Shown here piece after piece: positions 49,516 to 56,918 of a stretch of 64,000 bases of DNA. The position numbers were made by a program, and so were the translations under genes. The stretch lies in NCBI GenBank assembly GCA_032906705.1, contig JAJTZC010000005.1:1-64000 (forward strand). The letters are read 5' to 3'. How positions within the stretch are numbered: position 1 is the first letter of the stretch; every line of letters begins with the position of its first letter. The notes under the pieces were generated by a model that searched no databases, was not told the DNA's origin, and saw nothing but the letters and a program-made list of their open reading frames with translations. This DNA is from DASPPF01 sp032906705. Lineage in GTDB: Archaea; Thermoproteota; Nitrososphaeria; Nitrososphaerales; Gagatemarchaeaceae.

Positions 49516-49607
49516 TGGGCCGGGCAGGATTCGAACCTGCGACATTCGCCGTGTAAGGGCCTGACGGGCAAGTGCCTGACATCCTAACCGAGCTAGACCA
49601 CCGGCCC
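49516..49607 (-). tRNA. tRNA-Val (TAC) with an anticodon-stem intron
   Basis: Acceptor GGGCCGG/CCGGCCC, D-arm GTCT-AGCTCGGTTA-GGAT, T-arm GCAGG-TTCGAAT-CCTGC, discriminator A. A 17-base insert, AGGCACTTGCCCGTCAG, interrupts the 5' strand of the anticodon stem. Removal gives TCGCC-CTTACAC-GGCGA (anticodon TAC) and a 75-nt tRNA. The insert is bordered by a direct repeat, GTCAGGC, so the exact ends are ambiguous. Sequence and intron site match the 5' part of the tRNA-Val (GAC) gene at 10832. Confidence 0.92.
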
Positions 49608-49653
49608 GACCCGCGGGCAAGCCAATCTGCTAATAAGGCTTGGAGGGGGACGC

Positions 49654-50958
49654 ATGGAAACGATGCCAACTGAGCGCCCGACGCATACGAAGATTGTCGA
49701 TGTGAAGGCTCGAGAGGTTCTCGATTCGCGTGGCAACCCGACTGTGGAGGCCGAGGTCGAGACCAAGACGTCCGCCGGCAGGGCGAGCGTGCCCTCGGGA
49801 GCCTCGAAGGGATTGCATGAGGCTCTCGAGCTTCGAGACGGCGATCAGCGCCGCTTCCACGGTAAGGGCGTGAGGAAGGCGATCTCAAACGTCGTCACCT
49901 TAATCGGTCCGAAGATCTTGGGCGCGGACCCCGGCGACCAGAGGCGCTTGGACAGTCTGCTGGTCCGGCTCGACGGGACACCCAACAAGAGCCGACTCGG
50001 CGCGAACGCGATCCTGGCCGTCTCGATGGCTGCCGCGAAAGCAGCTGCGAGCTCGAAGGGGATTAGCCTGTACGAGAAACTGAGGCCTGCAAAGGGATAC
50101 ACTCTACCCGTCCCCATGATGAACATCATCAACGGGGGCGAACATGCCGGTAACGGGCTCGCAATACAAGAGTTCATGATAGAACCTGTCGGCGCGGACA
50201 GCTGTTCTGAAGCGATTAGGATGGGCGCTGAGGTCTACCAGTCGCTGAAGGGCGTGCTGACGGATGGTTATGGAAGAGGTGCAACCAACGTCGGGGACGA
50301 GGGAGGCTTCGCGCCTCCCCTTAGCAAGACCAGAGACGCCCTCGACGCGATCATGAAGGCTGTGAAGCGAAGTGGGTATGGTGAAAAGGAGGTGAGGCTG
50401 GGAATCGACGCAGCTGCCTCGGTCTTCTTCGACTCCAAGCGAGCCGAGTACAGACTGGACGGGAGGGCGTTCGACGCGAGGCAACTCGAGGACTTCTACA
50501 GCTCGCTTCGAGACGAGTACGCCCTCCTCACGATAGAGGACCCGTTCGCCGAGGAGGCCTTTGACGAATTCGCCAGCCTCACAGGAAGGATCGGGCGTAA
50601 CACAAAGATAATCGGGGACGACCTCTACGCGACAAACGCCAAGAGGATGAGGAAGGGAATCGGGCAGAAGGCAACCAACGGCGTCTTGGTCAAGTTGAAC
50701 CAGATAGGGACGGTATCCGAGACTGAGGACGCTATGGGGCTCGCTAATAAGGCAGGGTGGGCTGTCGCCGTCTCTCACAGGTCGGGCGAAACTGAGGACC
50801 CCTTCATCGCTCACCTCGCCACGGCGTTCGGCAGCGAATTCATCAAGACCGGAGCACCCGCGAGGGGCGAGCGAGTCGCGAAGTACAACGAGCTGCTGAG
50901 GATCGAGGAGGGGTTGGGCTCGCGGGCCCGGTTCGCAGGAAAAGTATTCCGGAGATAG
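49654..50958 (+). CDS. eno: Enolase (phosphopyruvate hydratase)
   Basis: 434 residues: AREVLDSRGNPTVEAEVETK, SVPSGASKGLHEALELRDGD, INGGEHAGNGLAIQEFMIEP (the GGEHAG loop), the metal ligands in LGIDAAAS, LLTIEDPFAEE and IIGDDLYATN, then GVLVKLNQIGTVSET and VSHRSGETED. It interconverts 2-phosphoglycerate and PEP. GCTAATAAGG at 49630-49639 places the RNA start near 49658, so the second Met (49663, MPTERPTH) may be the real one. It diverges from tRNA-Val. Confidence 0.96.
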   Translation: METMPTERPTHTKIVDVKAREVLDSRGNPTVEAEVETKTSAGRASVPSGASKGLHEALELRDGDQRRFHGKGVRKAISNVVTLIGPKILGADPGDQRRLDSLLVRLDGTPNKSRLGANAILAVSMAAAKAAASSKGISLYEKLRPAKGYTLPVPMMNIINGGEHAGNGLAIQEFMIEPVGADSCSEAIRMGAEVYQSLKGVLTDGYGRGATNVGDEGGFAPPLSKTRDALDAIMKAVKRSGYGEKEVRLGIDAAASVFFDSKRAEYRLDGRAFDARQLEDFYSSLRDEYALLTIEDPFAEEAFDEFASLTGRIGRNTKIIGDDLYATNAKRMRKGIGQKATNGVLVKLNQIGTVSETEDAMGLANKAGWAVAVSHRSGETEDPFIAHLATAFGSEFIKTGAPARGERVAKYNELLRIEEGLGSRARFAGKVFRR

Positions 50959-50975
50959 TTCCATCGAAGCTTGAG

Positions 50976-51027
50976 CGCCGGGGGTGGGATTCGAACCCAC
51001 GAGACCCTTTCGAGTCACAGGCTTAGC
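50976..51027 (-). tRNA. tRNA-Ser (probably GCT), 3' half only, cut by assembly gap
   Basis: On the minus strand the visible part reads GCTAAGCCTG, a long variable arm TGACTCGAAAGGGTCTC, the T-arm GTGGG-TTCGAAT-CCCAC, acceptor CCCCGGC and discriminator G. A long variable arm with CCCCGGC-G fits serine tRNA. The first visible bases, GCT-AA, would be anticodon GCT with positions 37-38. The 5' half lies in the run of N at 51028-51116. Confidence 0.75.
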
Positions 51028-51116
51028 NNNNNNNNNNNNNNNNNNNNNNNNNNNNNNNNNNNNNNNNNNNNNNNNNNNNNNNNNNNNNNNNNNNNNNNNN
51101 NNNNNNNNNNNNNNNN
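51028..51116. other. Assembly gap (89 N)
   Basis: A run of N lies exactly between the 5' half of tRNA-Ser and the 3' end of the SRP RNA. Both RNAs need roughly 35-45 more bases, so the gap length is plausible but need not be real. Structured or repeated RNA sequence probably broke the assembly. Confidence 0.95.
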
Positions 51117-51362
51117 ACGAGGCAGCGTGGCCGCGTCGCCATAGGGCTGCTCCCTCCCGGACCTCGCCCGTTTCGGCGATTAGGCGTCAGGACCTCTCCT
51201 TCGAGAGGACTGCTCCTCGTGACCGCCCACCTCGGCGTGAGTTCATTTTCCTCCCCGGCGCGGGTTGCTGGGAAGGTGGCTTTACCCGAAGGTTACTGGC
51301 CACTGCGTGTAGCCGGTTTCAGTCTAGCGAGGACGGCTATCCCTCGAACCCTACCCACCGCC
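51117..51362 (-). ncRNA. ffs: Signal recognition particle RNA (7S), 3' end missing
   Basis: Minus strand. The helix 8 core GAGGTCCGGGAGGGAGCAGC carries the SRP54-binding loop and symmetric internal loop. Before it is a helix 6 hairpin, CCTCTCGAAGGAGAGG, for SRP19. The 5' domain has GGCGGTGGGTAGGG and CTGAAACCGGCTACACGC-like tertiary loops. The 3' strand after GCGGCCACGCTGCC runs into the N gap. An ATTAAATAC element inside the end of the downstream-strand thiolase gene (about 51383-51391) is about 25 bp upstream of the inferred 5' end near 51362. The 5' end is estimated. Confidence 0.82.
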
Positions 51363-51375
51363 ATCTGCTCGCGAT

Positions 51376-52305
51376 TCATTCTGTGTATTTAATGTGGCTG
51401 TCAACCTTCTCCTTCAGCCTGCACACGTTGCAGAGGCCGCTGGAGGAAGGGTTCCCGCAAACCGTGCAGGGGACAGTCCCTCGGTGCGTGGAACTGCCGT
51501 ATCGAGAGATCACGTCGAGGGCGGACCTGAATAGCACGTTCTTGATGCCTGCGTGTCTGCTCTCGAGTTGGTTGAGGTAGTCCCTGACTTCGGTCCTCAG
51601 TCCTTCGTGCATGTATGGGCAACTGACGCTCTGGAACGGAATCCCGGAGACGTACGCGAAGAGGGCAATCTCTTCCTCGTAGATTTCCATGAAGGGCTTG
51701 ACGCGCCTGACGGGAAAGCTGTCGTCTGCGTAGGAGGGGTCGAGCCACCCGATCCGCGCGACGTCTCCGTGAAGCAGGTTCATGAGGAAGGTCTGGACGT
51801 AGTCGTCAAGGTTGTGGGCTGTCGCGACCACCGAGACGCCGGCCTTTGCAGCGGCCTCGTCAATCGCCCTCCTCCTGAAGACGCCACAGAAGCTGCACGA
51901 GGACACGTCCCTGCCGTCCCAACCCAGAGCCTGGTCGAGGGAGAAACCGTAGAGCTCTTTGTACGAGACAACCAAGCTCTCGATGCCGAGCCTCTCCGAA
52001 GCCGCCTTCGAGTGCGCTAATGCCTCGTCCCTGTATCCCTGAACACCTTCGTCGATGGAGATGGCGACCATCTGCCAGCCGTTGACCGTGCAGAGCTCGT
52101 GCATGACATCCAAGAGCGAGAGGCTGTCCTTCCCGCCCGAGACAGCAACGCCCACCCGTTCGCCCCGATTGACCATCTTGTACTTGGTGATTGTCCTTCG
52201 CGCTTTCTCGACGACCGACCGCCTGAAGCAAACGCGACAGAGTACCTCCCCCGAGTACCTCCTCGTGTAAAATGGCGTCCCGCCACACTCTGAACAGGCG
52301 ACCAA
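51376..52305 (-). CDS. tRNA 2-thiolation protein (Ncs6/CTU1/TtuA family)
   Basis: 309 residues. The PP-loop ATP site is GVAVSGGKDSLSLLDV. An N-terminal zinc finger has C4-C7 and C23-C26; the catalytic/Fe-S cysteine region is DVSSCSFCGVFRRRA; ATAHNLDDYVQT is the usual second motif; and there is a C-terminal CTVCGN ... CNVC finger. It would thiolate U34 (or U54) of tRNA using a ubiquitin-like sulfur carrier that is not encoded here. The gene end carries the presumed SRP RNA promoter. Confidence 0.92.
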   Translation of the reverse strand: MVACSECGGTPFYTRRYSGEVLCRVCFRRSVVEKARRTITKYKMVNRGERVGVAVSGGKDSLSLLDVMHELCTVNGWQMVAISIDEGVQGYRDEALAHSKAASERLGIESLVVSYKELYGFSLDQALGWDGRDVSSCSFCGVFRRRAIDEAAAKAGVSVVATAHNLDDYVQTFLMNLLHGDVARIGWLDPSYADDSFPVRRVKPFMEIYEEEIALFAYVSGIPFQSVSCPYMHEGLRTEVRDYLNQLESRHAGIKNVLFRSALDVISRYGSSTHRGTVPCTVCGNPSSSGLCNVCRLKEKVDSHIKYTE

Positions 52306-52386
52306 TTGCGAGTTGCTGGGCTCTGAGCTCTAATAAGCCTGTGAACACTTAAAGCGAAAGCGGAAACGGCGAACCGAGAACTGCGG

Positions 52387-53625
52387 TTGGAGGAGTACAA
52401 GCGGGTCGAGTTCCAGTACGGCATCGTGCTTGTGAGGACTAGGAGGTTCCAGTCGCTGATGGACAGGCTGGGTCGAGTAAGGATCTCCGGGCCAGTCGGA
52501 TGGTTCCTCCTGTACCTCATGCCAGTCGCCGCCGCGATTGCGCTCTTCCTCTTCCTTTCGCAGCTCGGAGTCCTCCTGTCTCCGCGAGGCCAGGAAGTTG
52601 CGAGCTACATCAGAACCCTCAGCCCCCTCGGGAACCTTGGGCTTCCCGGCATCAATCCGTACCTGCCCATAGTCGACGGCTGGATAGCGCTCCTTGTCGC
52701 GATGGTGATTCATGAGGGCGCCCACGGGATCATCGCTAGGAGCTTGGGGCTTCCTGTGAAATCCTCGGGACTTCTGTTCTTCCTCTTCGTGCCGATCGGG
52801 GCGTTCGTGGAGGTCGATGAAGACGCCCTGAAGGCTGCGAAAGCATCGCATTCAGGGAGAGTCCTGGGAGCGGGCGCGGGTATCAACTTTCTAGTGGGTA
52901 TCTTGTGCCTAGTGTTGCTCTTCGGGATAGTCGCAGCGATGAAACCGAGTGTGAGCGGAGTCGCGGTCGTGTCAGTGTACTCGAATTCTTCAGCTAGCCA
53001 AGCAGGCATCATGTCTGGCGACTTCGTCACAAAGGTCAACGGAATCGCGGTCAACGACGCCGCCGCGGTGGCGAACAGCACGTGGTACCAGCCCGGGCAC
53101 GTCATCAACCTGACTGTGTGGCGCGCCGGCAGCTATCTGCAGTTGAATGGAATAACGCTGGGCAGTCTGCTAGTGAACGACACGAGGACGGGGACAGTCA
53201 CGCAGCGGGCGTTCTTGGGAATCGACGACCTCGGATACACGCAGCTGCAGAGGCTCGTTACCACATATACCAGCTCGTTTTTCGTCAGGCCCGCTCTGTA
53301 TCTCTGCATCCCGACGCTGCCGGCGTGCCAGGGAGTAGTGCCCTTCTCTGACAGCCTAGCCAGATTCTACGGTCCATCTGCGGGCTCTTCGCTCGCGCAG
53401 TCTGCCAACCTGCTGTACTGGATGTTCTTCATAAACTTCAACCTCTCGATCTTCAACTCACTACCGATCTATCCGCTCGACGGCGGGCAGGCGTTCAGGG
53501 TTGGCCTGAAGGCGCTGGGACGGAACAAGCTCACTGAGACCGCGTTGAGCAGGATTACGGCGACATCGAGTGTGATTGTGGTCGCCGTTCTACTCGCGGT
53601 GATAGTGGGCCCCTATTTTCTGTAA
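52387..53625 (+). CDS. Site-2 protease (M50) with PDZ domain
   Basis: 412 residues. Zinc motif HEGAH at 109-113 in a membrane helix (ALLVAMVIHEGAHGII), and the third-ligand motif NSLPIYPLDGGQAFR near residues 358-372. A PDZ domain lies between them (VSVYSNSSASQAGIMSGDFV, VNGIAV). An N-terminal 35-residue soluble part precedes the first helix. Intramembrane metalloproteases of this kind release membrane-anchored regulators. TTG start shortly below CACTTAAAGCG at 52350. Confidence 0.9.
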   Translation: MEEYKRVEFQYGIVLVRTRRFQSLMDRLGRVRISGPVGWFLLYLMPVAAAIALFLFLSQLGVLLSPRGQEVASYIRTLSPLGNLGLPGINPYLPIVDGWIALLVAMVIHEGAHGIIARSLGLPVKSSGLLFFLFVPIGAFVEVDEDALKAAKASHSGRVLGAGAGINFLVGILCLVLLFGIVAAMKPSVSGVAVVSVYSNSSASQAGIMSGDFVTKVNGIAVNDAAAVANSTWYQPGHVINLTVWRAGSYLQLNGITLGSLLVNDTRTGTVTQRAFLGIDDLGYTQLQRLVTTYTSSFFVRPALYLCIPTLPACQGVVPFSDSLARFYGPSAGSSLAQSANLLYWMFFINFNLSIFNSLPIYPLDGGQAFRVGLKALGRNKLTETALSRITATSSVIVVAVLLAVIVGPYFL

Positions 53626-53668
53626 AGGCCTTGTGGCGGGTTAAATAGATAATCGAACTCATACTGCG

Positions 53669-53983
53669 ATGTCCGGGGTCATTGTAGGGGCTGTCGAGAG
53701 CTTAGTGCAGGTCAACCGGCTGGACGCCTCGCAGCCCCCAGACATGGGTGCGGTCATCCAAGCTCTCGCGCGGCAGTTCACTTCGGTAGCCTCCCTACTT
53801 CTGACCACGGTCAACTCGGTCGTTATCGATGTCTCCAGGCTGGCATACATTTCCATCCTGCTAATCGGCCTTCTCCTCTACTTCACCCACGTGGACAGGA
53901 GACACGGAAAGGACCTGATCAAGGGAGGGGTACTCCTGGCTGTCCTCTCAGAGTTCGTCTTCCCGGCACTCAATAGGCCCTGA
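53669..53983 (+). CDS. Small membrane protein, unknown function
   Basis: 104 residues. Two hydrophobic helices: a stretch ending in RLAYISILLIGLLLYFTHVD and a C-terminal LIKGGVLLAVLSEFVFPAL, separated by DRRHGKDLIKGG. The helix-short basic loop-helix layout recalls TrbC/VirB2-like or holin-like proteins, but no family is certain. ATG about 27 bp below GTTAAATAG at 53639-53647, a good leaderless promoter, so the gene is probably expressed. Convergent with pelA (14-base overlap). Confidence 0.6.
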   Translation: MSGVIVGAVESLVQVNRLDASQPPDMGAVIQALARQFTSVASLLLTTVNSVVIDVSRLAYISILLIGLLLYFTHVDRRHGKDLIKGGVLLAVLSEFVFPALNRP

Positions 53984-55031
53984 GCCGGTACCTTAGAAGA
54001 GCCACGATTCCGCCAAAGGCTGAGACCTGCTTGCCGAACTCGAGCGACGAGTCCGCTAGATAGACCGTCCCCCGTCGCTCCTCTATCGAGTTCAGGGTCT
54101 CCACCAGCTCATACTCGTCCACGCCGCTGGAGAATACATCGTCTGACACCACCGCCGCCTCCACTGCGCCCGCTGCGGCTGCCTCCTTTACGCGCGAGAG
54201 GGTGTAAGCCACCTTCGGGTCTCCTGCGGATATTCTCCTGATCGCCTCGCCGACCAAGGCGCACATCCTGACAAGAACCGACCCCTTTGCGAGCTCCTGG
54301 AAGGCGGGGAACCTCACAAGGGCGCGGACCCCGTCAGACCCAGTCAGGTCAAAGCCATCGAGCGGCTGGAGCCGATATCGCCCCTTGGACTCCGCTCCGA
54401 GCTGGTTCATCATGACGCTCTTGGTGTGGCCGGGCCCGGCGATCACGACGGTGTCACCGTCGCGGGCCGCCTCGGAAACGAGAGAGGCCACCTTGGACAT
54501 GTAGGGCTTCGGGCTGGGCTCGTCCGACATCTTCCCGCCGAGACCTGACTCGATGCTGGCCAAGACTGAAAGGTGTGTACCGCTCAGCGAGCCGATCCCC
54601 GCCTCGCGCCTGTCCATTGCGACGAGGAGGAACCTAGTCCCCTCGCTCTTTCCCGCTTCGAGGAGCCTGGTGTCTAGGGCGCTCCATCTCTTTTTCCTGA
54701 TCGTGGCAAGATGACCGGGCGATAGAGTGATCGAGTGCGAGCCGCTCTTTGTTATGCTTTCGTCAGTAGATTCCACGATCGAGCCCCTAACCCTGACCCT
54801 CTCGATGCTGTTATCGAGATGAATCTCCTCCACAGCCAGTGCGACAGTAACGCTCACTCTGTCTCCTCTGTCTGGGCGGGCGAACTCCTCTTCCCTTTTT
54901 ACGACTCTCGACGAGCGGGCCACGACCACGTCGCCGCGCCGAATCAGCCTGCGCAGAGTCCAGAGGTCCTCTGATGACTCGATAGCGACGGAGCAGTAGC
55001 CGTGTTTGGGGTTGAACTCGGTGACTATCAA
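53970..55031 (-). CDS. pelA: aPelota (Dom34), ribosome rescue factor
   Basis: 353 residues in three domains. The N-terminal Sm-like domain includes DLWTLRRLIRRGDVVVARSSR and RVRVRGSIVES. The central eRF1-2-like domain has no GGQ, as expected for Pelota, and includes RFLLVAMDRREAGI. The C-terminal eRF1-3-like domain includes AVEAAVVSDDVFSSG and STLEFG-like DSSLEFGKQVSAFGGIVALL. With aABCE1 and aEF1A it splits stalled ribosomes. Just downstream of dnaG (9 bp), so operonic. Confidence 0.95.
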   Translation of the reverse strand: MIVTEFNPKHGYCSVAIESSEDLWTLRRLIRRGDVVVARSSRVVKREEEFARPDRGDRVSVTVALAVEEIHLDNSIERVRVRGSIVESTDESITKSGSHSITLSPGHLATIRKKRWSALDTRLLEAGKSEGTRFLLVAMDRREAGIGSLSGTHLSVLASIESGLGGKMSDEPSPKPYMSKVASLVSEAARDGDTVVIAGPGHTKSVMMNQLGAESKGRYRLQPLDGFDLTGSDGVRALVRFPAFQELAKGSVLVRMCALVGEAIRRISAGDPKVAYTLSRVKEAAAAGAVEAAVVSDDVFSSGVDEYELVETLNSIEERRGTVYLADSSLEFGKQVSAFGGIVALLRYRLRAY

Positions 55032-55040
55032 CTGAACAGG

Positions 55041-56213
55041 TTACTCGAGTCCGAGGTCCCTGAATGTGCCGATTCGGACGTCGTCTGGCACGCTCCTCAG
55101 CTCTCCGGTTCTGTGGCCTATGATGCCCTTCACCCCCACCTTCGTGGCCGAGTCTACCAGCCTCTGAGTGACTATGCCGTCGAAGACAAGGAAGTGGGCC
55201 CCGCTGCTCGACTCCATCTTCTGGACAAGCTCGCTGATCGGGAACCTTCCGACCTCGTGGAGCCCTTCGTCCATGAGCATCGCTTCGAGCGTTCCGTTGA
55301 GTGTCGGGTACACCTCGCGCGTCTTGGTCACTATCGGCTCCTCTGGTCCTTCAGGCGCCCTCTCTGGCGGCCTCTCTTGCGCTCTCTCTCTCCTGCCCGC
55401 CGGGGCCCCCGGTTCCAGCCGCTCGGCCCGCAGCATGTTGAGCACATCGATAGGTGTGAGTTCTTCGACCTCCTTGCCGGTCGGCGCCCTGATGACCTTC
55501 TCCACCTTGACCACCTGGGCGAGTTCCTTCTCAATCAGGTCGCCTCCCCTGTCTCCGTCGAGTACTGCGACCAGCCTCTTCTTCTTCCCCAGCTCTATGA
55601 CCGAATCTGGCACGCTTGTTCCTTCCAGCGCGACCACGTTCTCTATCCCGGCCCTCAGGAAAAGGACGACGTCCGCCCTTCCCTCCACGAGGTAGACGAG
55701 GTCGGAGGTGTAGACGCCAGGGCCTGCTGGGAGGTTCTCGAGCCCGTAGTTGATCACTCGGGCCCTCTTTGTCGACTCTGTGACATCCTTCAGGACGTTG
55801 TCACTTTCGCTCGTCGTCTTGGAGCTCCAGTCCCTCACGATCAGCTTCGCGCGGTCGACTATCTGCTTCCTCTTGACTGCTCTGACGTCCTCAATCGCAC
55901 CGAGCGTAATACGCGCAGTGCATGGGCCCACCTTGTCTACGCTCTCGACCGCCGCCGCTATCAGCGCAGCGGTGCCGATGTCCGTGGACATCGGGACGAT
56001 GACCTCCCCGCGAGTCTTGTCGTTCTTCGACTCGAGGTTAATCTCTATCCTGCCTACCTTCCAAGTCTTCTGGAGCTCGTTCAGATTCATCTCGGGGCCG
56101 AAGAGTCCCTCGGTCTGCCCAAAGATGGCACCGATGACGTCGGCCCTTTCGACTACTCCGTCGACTTCAAACCTCAACTTCACGAGGTACTTTACTATAC
56201 CCGAATCTGGCAA
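55041..56213 (-). CDS. dnaG: Archaeal DnaG (Toprim primase-like, exosome-associated)
   Basis: 390 residues. The N-terminal archaeal domain (IVKYLVKLRFEVDGVVERAD, GAIFGQTEGLFGPEM) is followed by a Toprim core with catalytic Glu in VYLVEGRADVVLFL and the Asp pair in LVAVLDGDRGGD. A charged Arg/Glu/Pro linker comes next, then a C-terminal domain (FPISELVQKMESSSGAHFLV, GIIGHRTGEL) that in other archaea binds the exosome. It lacks bacterial zinc and DnaB-binding domains. Confidence 0.95.
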   Translation of the reverse strand: MPDSGIVKYLVKLRFEVDGVVERADVIGAIFGQTEGLFGPEMNLNELQKTWKVGRIEINLESKNDKTRGEVIVPMSTDIGTAALIAAAVESVDKVGPCTARITLGAIEDVRAVKRKQIVDRAKLIVRDWSSKTTSESDNVLKDVTESTKRARVINYGLENLPAGPGVYTSDLVYLVEGRADVVLFLRAGIENVVALEGTSVPDSVIELGKKKRLVAVLDGDRGGDLIEKELAQVVKVEKVIRAPTGKEVEELTPIDVLNMLRAERLEPGAPAGRRERAQERPPERAPEGPEEPIVTKTREVYPTLNGTLEAMLMDEGLHEVGRFPISELVQKMESSSGAHFLVFDGIVTQRLVDSATKVGVKGIIGHRTGELRSVPDDVRIGTFRDLGLE

Positions 56214-56306
56214 TTGCGTTCAACTCGTGCTTACCGATGTTAGCGGATTAAGCCTAACAAGAACTGGCGAAAATTGCAGGAATATAAACACTTGGCTCCG
56301 AGACTG

Positions 56307-56777
56307 TCAGACTTCGTGTCTCGAGAACCGCGACAGGTTCTCTACGTGGCGGAAGACTCCCCGCGAGGCCAGCCTGAGACGTTTTCTCTCGACGAGCGAA
56401 GTCCTGAAGCCTTCGTGTGAGAGCATCTTCACGTAGCGAGCTGCGAGGACTCTTCCCTCCCTGTCGAGGTCCGTCAAGATGACGAATTTTCTGAGTGGCA
56501 GGAGCGCCTCGGTGCCTAACCTTGCAATCGAGGCGATGGTCACCAACGGCCCAACGTAGCCAAGGATTCTCACAGCCTCCTCGTCGCGCGCGCCCTCGAC
56601 AATGACCCCCCAGCCTTCCAATGCCATCTGGTTTAGGTCAAAGACGAACTTGTTCAGGAAGTCCACGAACGCCTCGAAACGGCGTTCCTTGCCAGCGATC
56701 GTTCTTTGGTCACCTTGGTTTGTTGCCCGTCTCTGACGAGCACGGATCATGTCCCAGCTTTGAGCGGGGAGCATCAC
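56307..56777 (-). CDS. Small stand-alone Toprim protein (COG1658-like)
   Basis: 156 residues from the longest frame; the conserved part begins near residue 35. The Toprim signature is WGVIVEGARDEEAVRILG (Glu) and FVILTDLDREGRVLAARYVK (the DxD), with RVFRHVE-like RGVFRHVENLSRF at the end. It resembles the RNase M5/small-primase group found in many archaea. The function is not known; a nuclease or RNA-processing role is possible. It lies 93 bp upstream of dnaG, another Toprim gene, in the same direction. Confidence 0.75.
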   Translation of the reverse strand: MMLPAQSWDMIRARQRRATNQGDQRTIAGKERRFEAFVDFLNKFVFDLNQMALEGWGVIVEGARDEEAVRILGYVGPLVTIASIARLGTEALLPLRKFVILTDLDREGRVLAARYVKMLSHEGFRTSLVERKRLRLASRGVFRHVENLSRFSRHEV

Positions 56778-56918
56778 CGAGCCTCTTCAACGGGCAAACG
56801 GCCTTCGTCTGTCGCGCGCCTGGGTAAACCATCTGCTCATCAAAGCGTCTCCGCCTTCGCAGGTGGCCGTTAAGCGCGCTGTAGAACGAAAGCCGTCTGG
56901 TCCCCGCGCCCCGGCGTT

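Noticed and set aside
55002..56243. 413-codon plus-strand frame antisense to dnaG
   Set aside because: Shadow of the dnaG codons; no recognisable domain and no promoter.
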